Shown piece after piece: positions 33,818-42,681 of a stretch of 64,000 nucleotides of DNA. The position numbers and the translations under genes were made by a program. The stretch is taken from NCBI RefSeq assembly GCF_014673215.1, contig NZ_JACWMS010000006.1, forward strand, positions 124,001 to 188,000. Reading direction: 5' to 3'. How positions within the stretch are numbered: the first letter of the stretch is position 1; every line of letters starts with the position of its first letter. This DNA is from Gordonia hankookensis. GTDB lineage: Bacteria > Actinomycetota > Actinomycetes > Mycobacteriales > Mycobacteriaceae. Under the pieces are notes generated by a model. That model was given only the letters and a program-made list of their open reading frames with translations. It searched no databases and was not told where the DNA came from.

Positions 33818-34369
33818 TCATCTGAAGGTGAAGCGCGTGCAGTCGGTGGGGAACGCCGACCACGCGAAGCCGCGTCGCGGCGTGATCGTCCGCAGACCGC
33901 CACCGTCGACCGGGGACTGCCACGAGTCCGCTTCGGGTTGGTAGCCCTGGTCGGCATACTTTCCGAATGCCTCGGCGAGCCGGGCGCCGAGACCGCCGGG
34001 CTGGGCGCACACTGCGAGTGAGATTCCTTCGATGATCACCACGTCTGACCCGCTCTCGAGGGTGAGCGTGCAGGCCGGGTTGGCTTCCACGTTGCGTGTG
34101 TGCCGGGTCGTCGGGGCGCCGTCGTAGAAGAATCGGCCATCGACCCAGACACCCCAGCGGGGGACGGCGTGGGGAGTGCCGTCCGGTCGCACCGACGTCA
34201 ACCAGTAGTGCGTCGATTCCACGAGCCGTGTCTCGACCGACGCCCATGAGCGCGTCCCCTCGAGGCTCTCGCTGATGCCGTAGCCATCCGGGAAACGGGG
34301 TCGGTCGACGAGTGGTTCGGACGGCGCCGGCAGTGTGTCCGCTCGGGACAGGGTGTGGTTCTCGGTCAT
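33818..34369 (-). CDS. Pyridoxamine 5-phosphate oxidase-like FMN/F420 family protein
   Basis: A 183-residue split-barrel protein. The strands YWLTSVRPDGTPHAVPRWGVWVDGRFFYDGAPTTRHTRNVEANPACTLTLESG (about 55-107) are the characteristic PNPOx-like core with the flavin phosphate-binding positions. In actinobacteria many of these use F420 rather than FMN, and serve reductions of small molecules; no substrate is inferred here. The ATG at 34369 is used. An 80-base gap separates it from the upstream lactate monooxygenase gene on the same strand, so co-transcription is possible. Confidence 0.82.
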   Translation of the reverse strand: MTENHTLSRADTLPAPSEPLVDRPRFPDGYGISESLEGTRSWASVETRLVESTHYWLTSVRPDGTPHAVPRWGVWVDGRFFYDGAPTTRHTRNVEANPACTLTLESGSDVVIIEGISLAVCAQPGGLGARLAEAFGKYADQGYQPEADSWQSPVDGGGLRTITPRRGFAWSAFPTDCTRFTFR

Positions 34370-34449
34370 GGGCCAACGCTACGAGCTTGCGGTGGGTTGC
34401 GGCTTGACCGTTCTTGCTGTTTGCCTGACCAGCGGACACGGCGGCACCG

Positions 34450-35619
34450 CTACATCGCGCGCTGCACGGCCCCGTCGGCGCGTAGGTCGGCAATCGTCGG
34501 ATAGCCGTTGATCGCCATCAGCAGGTCGGCCTCGGCCAGGATCGACCGGAGATGATGGACCAGGCCGTCCTCGCCGCCGACGGCCAGCGCGTAGGCATAG
34601 GAGCGCCCGATGCCGACCGCGGTCGCGCCGAGTGCGAGGGCTGCGACGACGTCGCTGCCGCTGCGCACCCCTGAGTCGAACAGGACCGGCGTGTCACCTG
34701 CCGCGGCCACCACGTCGGGTAGATGCTGCAATGCCGAGAGCCCACCGTTGGCTTGGCGCCCACCATGATTCGAGCAGTAGATGGCGTCCGCGCCGACGTC
34801 GACGGCGCGGCGGACGTCGTCGGGATGGCAGATCCCCTTCGGGATGACGGGCAGATCGGTCACCTCACGGATCCAGGCGAGATCGTCCCAGGTGACCGGC
34901 TGGCCGAAGTTCACAGCCCACTGAAGGATGGCCGCCGGCAGGTCCTCCTCCGGACTCTTGGCGAGCTGGCCGAGGAAGTTGGGGTCGGTGAAGTAGTTGG
35001 ACACGCACATGCCGCGGAGCTGCGGAAAGTTGGACGTGTTGAGATCCCGTGGGCGCCAACCTGGTGTCCAGGTGTCCAGGGTGACGGCGATTCCCTGGTA
35101 GCCGGCCTGCTCCGCACGGTGAATGAAACTCAGTGCGAGGTCACGATCCTTGGGCATGTAGAGCTGGAAGAACCCCGGCGTCTGCTGGTGGATCGCGCCG
35201 GTCTCCTCGACCGGGTCCATGGACAAGGTGGACTGTACGGCGGGTACCCCGGTGCGTTCGGCGGCGCGCGCGACGGCGAGGTCGCCATGGAAGTCCTGGG
35301 CGCAGATTCCGATCACGCCGATCGGCGCCATGAAGACCGGTGACGGCAGCGTGGTGCCGAACAACTCGACCGAGAGGTCGCGTTCGGTCGCTCCGACTCC
35401 CATTCGGGGCACGATGCCCCACTTGTCGAATGCGTCGACATTCGCGCGCTGGGTGCGCTCATTTCCGCAACCACCGGTGACGTACGACCAGATCCAGGGT
35501 GGCAGCACCTCCTGCGCCTTGCGCTCGAGGGACTCGGAGTCGACCGGGTACCGGGGTAGCACGCCTTGCGTACCGGCCAGGTAGATCTCCAGTTGAAAGG
35601 CCCCGTAGTCCGGTGTCAT
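34450..35619 (-). CDS. Lactate 2-monooxygenase (FMN-dependent)
   Basis: A 389-residue FMN enzyme of the alpha-hydroxy-acid oxidase family, close in length and order to mycobacterial lactate 2-monooxygenase, which converts L-lactate and oxygen to acetate, carbon dioxide and water. Shared segments include SYVTGGCGNERTQRANVDAF near 43-62, PRMGVGATERDLSVELFG, TLDTWTPGWRPRDL near 178-191 and SNHGGRQANGG near 293-303 with the active-site His and Arg. AAGGAG lies 9 bases before ATG 35619, which rules out the long frame to 35964. A PadR gene starts divergently about 210 bases upstream. Confidence 0.92.
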   Translation of the reverse strand: MTPDYGAFQLEIYLAGTQGVLPRYPVDSESLERKAQEVLPPWIWSYVTGGCGNERTQRANVDAFDKWGIVPRMGVGATERDLSVELFGTTLPSPVFMAPIGVIGICAQDFHGDLAVARAAERTGVPAVQSTLSMDPVEETGAIHQQTPGFFQLYMPKDRDLALSFIHRAEQAGYQGIAVTLDTWTPGWRPRDLNTSNFPQLRGMCVSNYFTDPNFLGQLAKSPEEDLPAAILQWAVNFGQPVTWDDLAWIREVTDLPVIPKGICHPDDVRRAVDVGADAIYCSNHGGRQANGGLSALQHLPDVVAAAGDTPVLFDSGVRSGSDVVAALALGATAVGIGRSYAYALAVGGEDGLVHHLRSILAEADLLMAINGYPTIADLRADGAVQRAM

Positions 35620-35783
35620 GTCGGTGTTTCTCCTTTGCGTCGATCCGCCATCCGCGAGTCCCACCGACTGGCGCGGGTTCCCGTGCTGCCCAGTCTGTGG
35701 TGACTCCCGAAATGTACGACATCGCACTTGACCCACGGTCTCGGATGCACGGGAACGGTGGCGCGAGAACTCTCTTGAATCCA

Positions 35784-35817
35784 AATACTCGTACACGTAT
35801 ATTCGTCTACGAGTATT
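35784..35817. promoter_or_regulatory. PadR operator: perfect 10-base inverted repeat
   Basis: AATACTCGTA at 35784-35793 and TACGAGTATT at 35808-35817 are perfect inverted repeats separated by 14 AT-rich bases, ending 14 bases before the PadR ATG at 35831. PadR repressors bind such symmetric sites over their own promoter, so autoregulation is likely. It also faces the divergent lactate monooxygenase promoter. Confidence 0.75.
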
Positions 35818-35830
35818 AGGGAGGAACGCG

Positions 35831-36487
35831 ATGCCGCGTCGACGTAAGGTGACCAATCTCGTGGGTCTGGCGGTCCTCGCCGCCCTGGTCGAGCGGCCGA
35901 TGCATCGGTACGAGATCGCCACCGTGCTGCGCGAACGCGGCAAGGATCGGGATATGGCGATCAAATGGGGGTCGCTCTACACGGTCGTCGACAACCTCAC
36001 CAAGCATTCCCTCGTCGAGGTGACCGGTGTGGATCGCGATGGAGCGCGCCCCGAGCGCACGATTTACGCGATCACCGACGCAGGTCGCTCGGAGCTCGTC
36101 GACTGGACACGTGAGCTGATCTCGACGCCCGGTCCACAGGCCCAGCCGTTTGTTGCCGGGCTCTCGGTCGCCGCGATACTTCCGCCCGAGGTCGTGGTGG
36201 CCGCCCTCGACGACCGGCTCGATGCCCTCGCGTCGGCGATCGACAGTGCGGAAGTCGATCTGGCCGCCCAGGTCGAACGGATTCCCCGGCTGTTCACGGT
36301 GGAAGCCGAATACTCGCTCGCGATGCTGCGGGCCGAAGCGGAATGGGTCCGAGGGTTTCGGGTGGAGATCGACGACGGCTCGTTCCCTGGCATCGACGTC
36401 TGGCGTCGTCTGCACGAATTCGGCCTGTCCGCCGAACACATCGCCGACCTCGTCGAGAAGGGAGAGTTCACACCCGGGCCACCCTGA
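35831..36487 (+). CDS. PadR family transcriptional regulator
   Basis: A 218-residue regulator. The winged helix covers about residues 10-85, with the PadR pattern VLAALVERPMHRYEIATVLRERGKDRDMAIKWGSLYTVVDNLTKHSLVEV and ERTIYAITDAGR. A long helical C-terminal domain follows (PadR_C / VirR-like). AGGGAGG stands 6 bases before ATG 35831. The strong inverted repeat just upstream suggests autoregulation. The FAD monooxygenase gene 156 bases downstream on the same strand is the likely target, with an aromatic compound as the inducer. Confidence 0.92.
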   Translation: MPRRRKVTNLVGLAVLAALVERPMHRYEIATVLRERGKDRDMAIKWGSLYTVVDNLTKHSLVEVTGVDRDGARPERTIYAITDAGRSELVDWTRELISTPGPQAQPFVAGLSVAAILPPEVVVAALDDRLDALASAIDSAEVDLAAQVERIPRLFTVEAEYSLAMLRAEAEWVRGFRVEIDDGSFPGIDVWRRLHEFGLSAEHIADLVEKGEFTPGPP

Positions 36488-36643
36488 GTCAGACCCGACG
36501 CAGGTGCGGCAACACCTGGCGCCGGGCCCGACCTTCCCAACCGAAACACCAACCGTGCACTCACGAGCGGCGAATCCAGTTGCGGCAACCACAGGATAAC
36601 GCGAGCACCCGTGCGGGCACATAGATCTCCGAGGAGTTCAGCC

Positions 36644-37828
36644 ATGTCCGCAATCAGTTCGGCCCTCGTCATCGGCGGCGGTATCGCCGGCCCGGTCACC
36701 GCTGTTGCGCTGCGTAAAGCGGGAATCGACGCCCGCGTCTACGAGGCATACCCGACCCCCGCCCACAACATCGGCAGCGAGCTCGGCTTCGCGCCCAACG
36801 GTCTCGCCGCGCTCGACAACATCGGCGCAGGCGACCTCGTCCGCGGGGTGTCGTTGCCGTTGACCCACATGCGAATGTCGATCGGCGACAAGATGATCGA
36901 CATGCCGTCGTCGGCCGGCGAGCCTATGCACGTCGTCGCACGCGGTGACCTCCACCGGGTCCTCCATGATCACGCGATCGCCGAAGGCGTCGCCGTCGAG
37001 TACTCCAAACGGCTGATCGGCGTCGATGAGACGGTCCACGGCGTCACCGCTCGATTCTCGGACGGCACCTCCGCTTGCGCCGACATCCTCATCGGCTGCG
37101 ATGGGGTGAAGTCGTCGGTGCGCACGATCATCGATCCGGCAGCGCCGGACGCGGATTACACCGGAATGCTCGGATTCGGCGGCTACGCCACGATATCGAC
37201 GCCCGTTCCCGCCGGGACGCAGACCTTTGCCTTCGGGCACAAGGCCTACTACCTCTACTGGCCGACGCGTGACGGTCGCGTCGCTTGGGGCGCCAACCTG
37301 CCTCACGCACGCCACCTGACCCTCGCGCAGGCCCGCGCGACGTCGAACGAGGAGTGGCTCGCGATTCTGAGTGACACCTACGCAGCTGATCGTCCAGGCG
37401 CAGAACTGATCGCCAACACAGCGCCGGACGACTTCGTCGCAGTCGGCGGACTCCACATCATGCCGCCGGTACCTCATTGGTCGCGCGACCGGCTGGTGCT
37501 GGTGGGCGACGCTGTGCACGCACCGTCGAACAGCACTGGACAGGGGGCATCGCTGGCTGTCGAATCGGGTATTGAGTTGGCGCGGTGTCTGCGCGATTTC
37601 GACGATGTACCAACAGCTTTCGCCACGTATGAGTCCCTGCGTCGACCGCGTGTCGAGGAGATCGCGAAACGCGGTGCAAAGACCAATCATGCCAAGACGT
37701 TCGGGCCGGTGATGCGTCGCCTGATGCCGCTGATCATGCCGATGATGTTTCGATCGACCAAAGTTCGCGACACGCTGAGCGCCGAACAGTCCTACCGGAT
37801 CGACTGGGCGGGGACCGCGGTTCGGTGA
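36644..37828 (+). CDS. FAD-dependent aromatic monooxygenase (PHBH family)
   Basis: A 394-residue flavoprotein hydroxylase. The dinucleotide motif GGGIAGPV is at residues 11-18, the second FAD motif DILIGCDGVKSSVR at about 145-158, and the third, LVLVGDAVHAPSNSTGQGAS, at about 287-306. These three define group A monooxygenases, which hydroxylate aromatic or related substrates with NAD(P)H and oxygen. GAGGAG precedes ATG 36644 by 7 bases; a longer frame to 36611 lacks this. The 156-base gap before it contains no gene. Control by the preceding PadR gene is likely. Confidence 0.9.
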   Translation: MSAISSALVIGGGIAGPVTAVALRKAGIDARVYEAYPTPAHNIGSELGFAPNGLAALDNIGAGDLVRGVSLPLTHMRMSIGDKMIDMPSSAGEPMHVVARGDLHRVLHDHAIAEGVAVEYSKRLIGVDETVHGVTARFSDGTSACADILIGCDGVKSSVRTIIDPAAPDADYTGMLGFGGYATISTPVPAGTQTFAFGHKAYYLYWPTRDGRVAWGANLPHARHLTLAQARATSNEEWLAILSDTYAADRPGAELIANTAPDDFVAVGGLHIMPPVPHWSRDRLVLVGDAVHAPSNSTGQGASLAVESGIELARCLRDFDDVPTAFATYESLRRPRVEEIAKRGAKTNHAKTFGPVMRRLMPLIMPMMFRSTKVRDTLSAEQSYRIDWAGTAVR

Positions 37829-37867
37829 CGGCTCGCCGACGAGCGACGTGTGATCGCGCCGACGAGC

Positions 37868-38392
37868 TCAGGCGGCGGCCGTGACCTTCTTGCGGCGGTA
37901 CAACACGGCTACTGCGCCCGCCGTTGCGGCGGCGAGTGCGGCCACCCCGACTCCGTCACGCTCGAGGCGGTGTCCCATCTTGCCGTCCAGGGAGTAGCGG
38001 CCCGGTCCGGTCAGGGCCAGTGCTGCCGAGGCGACGCCCAGGATTGCCGGGTACTCCAGTCCGCCATTCTGCGCGAAGAAGCCATTCGGGCGGTGCACAT
38101 CGGCGGCCGCGATCATGGCTGCGGCGCCTGCTGCCGAGGCGACCCGGGTGCCCGCGCCCAACGCCACCAGACCGCCGGCAGCTTCGCTGACCCCGGCGGT
38201 GACCGCGGACAGCTTGGCCGGCTTGAAGCCCATCTGATTCATGCCGGATGCAGTTGCCTCGATCCCGGGCCCACCGAACCAGCCGGTGAGTTTCTGCGCG
38301 CCATGGGCGAACAACGTCGCACCCACCGCAGTGCGCAGCGTCAGCAGCCCCAGATCGAGCGCCTTCGCTCGCGATGAAACATCAGTAGACAT
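37868..38392 (-). CDS. DoxX family membrane protein
   Basis: A 174-residue protein with four predicted helices. The N-terminal LGLLTLRTAVGATLFAHGAQKLTGWFGGPGIEATASGMNQMG (about 15-55) is the DoxX hallmark, and the last helix is followed by a basic tail YRRKK. DoxX-type proteins in actinobacteria are linked to thiol and redox defence, but this one has no partner nearby to support that. It converges with the FAD monooxygenase gene, 39 bases apart. Confidence 0.88.
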   Translation of the reverse strand: MSTDVSSRAKALDLGLLTLRTAVGATLFAHGAQKLTGWFGGPGIEATASGMNQMGFKPAKLSAVTAGVSEAAGGLVALGAGTRVASAAGAAAMIAAADVHRPNGFFAQNGGLEYPAILGVASAALALTGPGRYSLDGKMGHRLERDGVGVAALAAATAGAVAVLYRRKKVTAAA

Positions 38393-38423
38393 CGTGTCGT
38401 TCCTCCATGCGTTTGTGGCGTCC

Positions 38424-38452
38424 AGCTAAAGCGAACTCTAGTCCGCTTAGCT
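38424..38452. promoter_or_regulatory. 29-base imperfect palindrome upstream of the doxX-like gene
   Basis: AGCTAA at 38424-38429 and TTAGCT at 38447-38452 bound a near-perfect inverted repeat (AGCTAA-A-GCGAACT and AGTCCGC-TTAGCT arms, one insertion and one mismatch). It lies 31 bases upstream of the minus-strand doxX-like start, in the operator position. The rest of the gap to 38577 holds nothing clear. Confidence 0.5.
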
Positions 38453-38577
38453 GAGAGGTCACTCAGGGGGCCACGCGGCTCCGACGAAAGGCCGCAAAGG
38501 TCATCGAGCTGCGAATGATTGATCTCACTCTGTTCTGGGTATTGCTCTTCGACCATCGTCTTCCGAGGAGTAGAACC

Positions 38578-39051
38578 GTGGATACTGCAATCTGGGTCAT
38601 CATCGCCATCGTTGTCGTGATCATCCTGCTCGTGGCATTGCTGCTGTTCCTGCGACAGCGCAGGCAGCACCGCCGGGTCAAGGCGCAGGACATTCGGCAG
38701 AACGCTTCCGAGCAGGTGTCGGACGTACGTCACCGCGAAGCGATCGCCGAGGAGTCCGAGGCGCGGGCACGCAAGGCCAAAGCCGAGGCCGACCAGAAGG
38801 CTGCCGAGGCCAAGCGTCTCAACGAGCATGCGCGCACACATCAGGACCGTGCGGCCGAGTCCCGGCAAGAGGTCGACAGCGAGTTCGCCCGCGCCGACAA
38901 GCTCGACCCCGACGTCGGGCGGGACGGAGTCCGTCGCGAGCCGGAGCCCCTCCAGCAGGGCGACCAGCCGCCGCGCCACGGGCAAGGCCCCGATCAGGGA
39001 TACGATCCGCGCCACGTGCAGGACCCCCGAGAGGCGCCCGGAAGTCGTTGA
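38578..39051 (+). CDS. Small membrane protein with charged helical tail
   Basis: A 157-residue protein: one membrane helix (about residues 4-28, WVIIAIVVVIILLVALLLF), then a highly charged coiled-coil-like region rich in Ala, Glu, Lys and Arg, and a disordered Gln/Pro/Gly-rich end. The architecture is common in actinobacteria (often annotated as hypothetical or cell-envelope-associated), and I cannot assign a function. GTG 38578 with GAGGAG 8 bases upstream is used; an ATG at 38515 lies before any ribosome site and in a region without coding signal. Confidence 0.75.
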   Translation: MDTAIWVIIAIVVVIILLVALLLFLRQRRQHRRVKAQDIRQNASEQVSDVRHREAIAEESEARARKAKAEADQKAAEAKRLNEHARTHQDRAAESRQEVDSEFARADKLDPDVGRDGVRREPEPLQQGDQPPRHGQGPDQGYDPRHVQDPREAPGSR

Positions 39052-39114
39052 TTTGTCACGTGAAAAACGCGGACAGTCGATTCTGGCGTGGCACCGCTCT
39101 ACGTGCGGTGATGA

Positions 39115-39188
39115 TGGAGCCGATGACGGGAATCGAACCCGCGTATTCAGCTTGGGAAGCTGATGTTCTGCCATTGAACTACATCGGC
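39115..39188 (-). tRNA. tRNA-Gly (anticodon CCC)
   Basis: On the minus strand, the acceptor stem is GCCGATG/CATCGGC with T as discriminator and an encoded CCA (39115-39117). The anticodon stem TCAGC/GCTGA encloses the loop TTCCCAA, giving anticodon CCC. D arm GTTC/GAAC with loop AATGGCA and T arm GCGGG/CCCGT with loop TTCGATT complete the cloverleaf. Length is 74 bases with CCA. The flanks of 39052-39114 and 39189-39364 contain no gene. Confidence 0.95.
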
Positions 39189-39364
39189 GTGCGAGGCGCT
39201 GACCTCGCGATCGACAGAGTAGCAAACGCCGCGCTCGAGCCCGTGCGCGGACACCCACATTCCGCCGGCCCACCATGAGCGGGTCAGGCACTTTCGAATC
39301 GGACGTCGTGGTGCGAGACGTGTTAGCTTGATGCCTTGAATGTCCGTGAGCGCGCTCGGGGGTC

Positions 39365-40456
39365 GTGAACATCGTGGAGTCCATGCGCTCGGCCGAGATC
39401 GGCGACCGCCAACTCGCTTCCGGAGTACCCACCGATCAGCCGTTTCTGCTGGTCGACGTCGCCGACGACGGCCTGCTGATCTCCGCAGTCGACCCGGCGG
39501 CCGGCACGACCCTCGACCAACGTGTGCTGTGGTCGGTGCATCCGATCGCCCTCGACCAGGCGCTCGCGGAGCATCTGGTCCGTGCCGGTCGCGTGCCGAC
39601 GCCCCGGACCGACGACTGGTGGAATGAGCTGCGGGAACTCGCCGGGCGCGGACGTGAACGCCTGTCGACATCCGACGGGACGTTCGTCATGGGACACCGC
39701 GACGTGCGGTTCTTCCGTGTCAGTCGGCGAGACCTCGACGAGGCGACCGCCTCGCTCGCCACCGAGGTGTCCAGCATGGTGCGCGAGATGGGCCAAGAGT
39801 TCGGCGCCACCTCGGTGGTGATCGGCCGCGGAGGCGATGACTGGCCGGGCCTCGATGCGGTTCTGCAGCGTCAGCAGCTGCCCGTGATCACCGCAGCGCC
39901 GCCCGTCGACGGGAACCGTGATGTCGGTGTCCCAGAGGGCGTCTCGGCCGTATGGCCCGCACCGATGCCGACGCCCGAGCCGGCGCCTCCAAAGCCGGCC
40001 CATCCAGAGCCCACTGTTCTGGAGCCGGTGGCGCCGCACGATCCGCAGCAGTCCGTGGCGTCGGCCTCGGTCTCTGCCCAGTCCGCCCGATACCCGGGCA
40101 AGCGCATCGTCATCGCCATGGCCGCGGTCGTCGCCGTCATCGGTGTAGGGACGGTGACTGCGCTCGTGGCCACCGGCAGCGACTCGCCGCACCGGCCGCC
40201 GTCCAGTCTTGAATTCCCTTCGAGCACACCGTCACCGACGTCGAGCTACGCCGATCCCGCCGAACTCGTGGCTGCGCGGGAACCAGCGGTCGATTACACG
40301 CCACCGCCCCCTCCGCCGGCGGCCACCGACGACGGTTCCTCCAACGGCACGCCGCAGTCGCCGGGTCAACCGAACCGGCCGCGATCCGCACCGCCGCGGG
40401 TGGTCATTCCGATTCCGGGGCTGCCGCCGATCGTGCTGCCACGGTTACCCGGCTGA
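39365..40456 (+). CDS. Membrane protein with truncated Hsp70-like ATPase half-domain and proline-rich exported tail
   Basis: A 363-residue protein. Residues about 25-175 resemble only the second half of the Hsp70/DnaK nucleotide-binding domain: FLLVDVADDGLLISAVDP, LDQALAEHLVR, a helix ending RERLS (96-101), RRDLDEAT, and VVIGRGGDDWPGL (151-163), which parallels the DnaK VGGxTRxP loop. A Pro-rich linker, one membrane helix (247-270) and an exported Pro-rich tail follow. The tail holds SSYADPA (293-299) and ends in PIPGLPPIVLP (349-359). A paralog with the same architecture lies at 44316. ATP binding is doubtful because the first phosphate-binding half is missing. GTG 39365 is used; ATG 39383 is an alternative. 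Confidence 0.75.
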   Translation: MNIVESMRSAEIGDRQLASGVPTDQPFLLVDVADDGLLISAVDPAAGTTLDQRVLWSVHPIALDQALAEHLVRAGRVPTPRTDDWWNELRELAGRGRERLSTSDGTFVMGHRDVRFFRVSRRDLDEATASLATEVSSMVREMGQEFGATSVVIGRGGDDWPGLDAVLQRQQLPVITAAPPVDGNRDVGVPEGVSAVWPAPMPTPEPAPPKPAHPEPTVLEPVAPHDPQQSVASASVSAQSARYPGKRIVIAMAAVVAVIGVGTVTALVATGSDSPHRPPSSLEFPSSTPSPTSSYADPAELVAAREPAVDYTPPPPPPAATDDGSSNGTPQSPGQPNRPRSAPPRVVIPIPGLPPIVLPRLPG

Positions 40457-40479
40457 ACTTCGACGGCGCGGTAGCGCTC

Positions 40480-41910
40480 TCACCACCGTGCCGCGGACAC
40501 CGGGACGCGCTTGCCCGAGCTGGGAGCCGGGGTGGGACGCTTGTCCTCCGCGAGGCACATCGACCGAAGTACGTTGTGGTACACGACGAGTCCGTATAGG
40601 TTCGGCGCCCCGACGATACCAGTCGATTTGGGCAGCATGTCGGTGGTGATCCCGAGGCCGGGGAACAAATCGTTGGCCAGTGCGGCCGTCGGATCGGTGC
40701 CGCCCTCCTGCCAGGCCAGCTCCACCATGTGCGCGGCCAGCGCGTAGGCGTAGTAGGCCGCGGTGAGCGACTTGGTCACCGTCAGGTCCGACATCGGTAC
40801 GGTCGCAGCAAAATCCTGCTTGTCGTTGCGGTTGTGGCTGAGTCCGATGACCACGTCGAGCGGGGCGCCGCCGACGTACGGGATCAGCGTCCCGACCTGA
40901 GAGAGGATGTACTCCGGCGTGTTGAAGTCGGCGGGGTCGGCAGGGATCAGATTCTGATGAACCCGCGTGGTGCGGAGATACTCCTGCAGTCGGGTCGTCA
41001 TCCCGGCGATCTGTCGATCGGTGGCGCGATTCGCGGTGATCGACTGGAGATAGTTCGAGGTGCGCGTCACGATCCGCGTCAGCGGCAGATCACCGATCGG
41101 CTTACAGGTGTCGGCGTCGGCCACCGCGACCTGCCCGGCGATGTCCCGGACGATCCCGGGCACCGCGTAGGCGAAGCGGAGATCCTTCACCGATTTCCCG
41201 GCGTTCGCCTTCTGCGATCGCGTGACGGAGACGACGCACGAGTCGACCAGCTTCTCGCTGATCGACTTGTACAGCTGGGTCGCGGCGAACACGCCGAGAA
41301 GGATCGGCAGGGTGATGAGCGTGCCGATGGTGATCGGTCCTGCCAGCGGACCGAAGCTCGGCAGCGTGCGCCGCAGGACGGTGAGCGGAACCATGACCGT
41401 CACATAGAGGTAGAGCCAGACGCTCTCGACCGCCTGTGCCAACGTGAGGTTCTCGACGGGGATGGCCTCCCCGGCCCGGCCGTCGCGAACGGCGACCAGC
41501 TGAGTGACGACCCACTGCGAGATCGGGTCCCGGTACTTCATGATGGGGTCCTTGTCGTCGGCCCCCAGGTCGTACGGATGATTCGACACCGCCAGCGAGG
41601 AGATCCGCAGTCGTGACATATCGCGGTGGGCGCCTGCCTTGATCGACGCCGACTTCTGCTGGACCTCTTGTGGCAGATAGGGCTTCAGCGAATCGAAGAC
41701 GGCGTCGTAGATCGCGCCGAAGGTGGCGAATCGCGATCCGACGCATTCCTTCGGTTCGGTGCTCCTCGACGTGGTGCGCGAGTCGGAGTGGGGTGCGATC
41801 GGAGCTGCCGAGGCCACCGCGCCGAGGCCGTTCTCCCCGCCGAACGACAGCGTCACGCACGTCACGATCGCCACCGCGATCATCGACACAGACAGCCTCT
41901 GACTCCACAT
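40480..41910 (-). CDS. Exported protein of unknown function with internal hydrophobic segments
   Basis: A 476-residue protein. ATG 41910 gives a signal peptide (RLSVSMIAVAIVTCVTLSF, cleavage likely after ASA near residue 35); a longer frame to 41976 hides it. Two strongly hydrophobic segments follow (about 150-175 and 180-205), so it may remain embedded in or span the membrane. The rest is mixed alpha/beta with cysteines spread out (for example CVGSRF, SCVVSV, TCKPIG, MCLAED). No family is recognised. It converges with the Hsp70-like gene at 39365, with a 23-base gap, and is divergent from dcd. Confidence 0.75.
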   Translation of the reverse strand: MWSQRLSVSMIAVAIVTCVTLSFGGENGLGAVASAAPIAPHSDSRTTSRSTEPKECVGSRFATFGAIYDAVFDSLKPYLPQEVQQKSASIKAGAHRDMSRLRISSLAVSNHPYDLGADDKDPIMKYRDPISQWVVTQLVAVRDGRAGEAIPVENLTLAQAVESVWLYLYVTVMVPLTVLRRTLPSFGPLAGPITIGTLITLPILLGVFAATQLYKSISEKLVDSCVVSVTRSQKANAGKSVKDLRFAYAVPGIVRDIAGQVAVADADTCKPIGDLPLTRIVTRTSNYLQSITANRATDRQIAGMTTRLQEYLRTTRVHQNLIPADPADFNTPEYILSQVGTLIPYVGGAPLDVVIGLSHNRNDKQDFAATVPMSDLTVTKSLTAAYYAYALAAHMVELAWQEGGTDPTAALANDLFPGLGITTDMLPKSTGIVGAPNLYGLVVYHNVLRSMCLAEDKRPTPAPSSGKRVPVSAARW

Positions 41911-42105
41911 ACCCCACGCACCCCCGACTCGTTCCGACCCGCCGGATCTCGTCGCAGTCACACGGCGATCACACAAGAATCACGGCCCCGGGACACTCTA
42001 AGAGATTCCTGAGTGTCTTGACCATCGTTCGAATCAACTCGCATCTGGCTCGACGGTGACCGTCCATCCGACGTTCATCTGAGGCGGTCGGTTAACCTCA
42101 CACGT

Positions 42106-42681
42106 GTGCTGCTCTCCGATCGCGACATCCGCTCCGAGATAGCCGCTGGGCGGTTGGCGCTCGAACCGTTCGATCCGACGCTCGTGCAGCCGTCGAGTGT
42201 CGACGTGCGTCTAGACCGGCTGTTCCGCGTCTTCAACAACACGCGCTACACGCATATCGACCCCGCGCAGCGCCAGGACGAGCTGACCAGCCTCGTCGAA
42301 CCCCCCGAGGGGGAACCATTCGTCCTGCATCCGGGGGAGTTCGTGCTCGGCTCGACCCTCGAGGTCTGCTCACTGCCCGACGACCTGGCAGGGCGGCTGG
42401 AGGGCAAATCCTCGCTGGGCAGGCTCGGCCTGCTCACCCATTCGACGGCAGGCTTCATCGATCCGGGGTTCTCCGGGCACATCACTCTCGAGTTGTCGAA
42501 TGTCGCGAACCTGCCGATCACGCTGTGGCCGGGAATGAAGATCGGACAGTTGTGTCTGATCCGGCTGTCGAGCCCGGCGGAGCATCCGTACGGCAGTGCG
42601 AGCGTCGGATCGAAGTACCAGGGCCAGCGCGGGCCGACCCCGTCGAAGGCCTATCTGAACTTCACCAAGCCGGCGGACTGA
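42106..42681 (+). CDS. dcd: dCTP deaminase, mycobacterial bifunctional type
   Basis: A 191-residue trimeric dUTPase-fold enzyme that converts dCTP to dUTP (and in mycobacterial homologs directly to dUMP). It matches M. tuberculosis Dcd nearly end to end: MLLSDRDIRSEI at the start, LVQPSSVDVRLD near 27-38, then GRLEGKSSLGRLGLLTHSTAGFIDPGFSGHITLELSN (about 97-133) with the catalytic Glu and the active-site Ser/Arg, and GSKYQGQRGPTPS near the end. GTG start. The neighbour gene for UDP-glucose dehydrogenase reproduces the dcd-udgA order of mycobacteria. Confidence 0.97.
   Translation: MLLSDRDIRSEIAAGRLALEPFDPTLVQPSSVDVRLDRLFRVFNNTRYTHIDPAQRQDELTSLVEPPEGEPFVLHPGEFVLGSTLEVCSLPDDLAGRLEGKSSLGRLGLLTHSTAGFIDPGFSGHITLELSNVANLPITLWPGMKIGQLCLIRLSSPAEHPYGSASVGSKYQGQRGPTPSKAYLNFTKPAD

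Noticed and set aside
39048..39278. A small open frame across the tRNA-Gly region
   Set aside because: It translates the tRNA gene and flanks; the predicted peptide segment starting MTGIEPAYSAW is the well-known spurious protein read from tRNA sequence.
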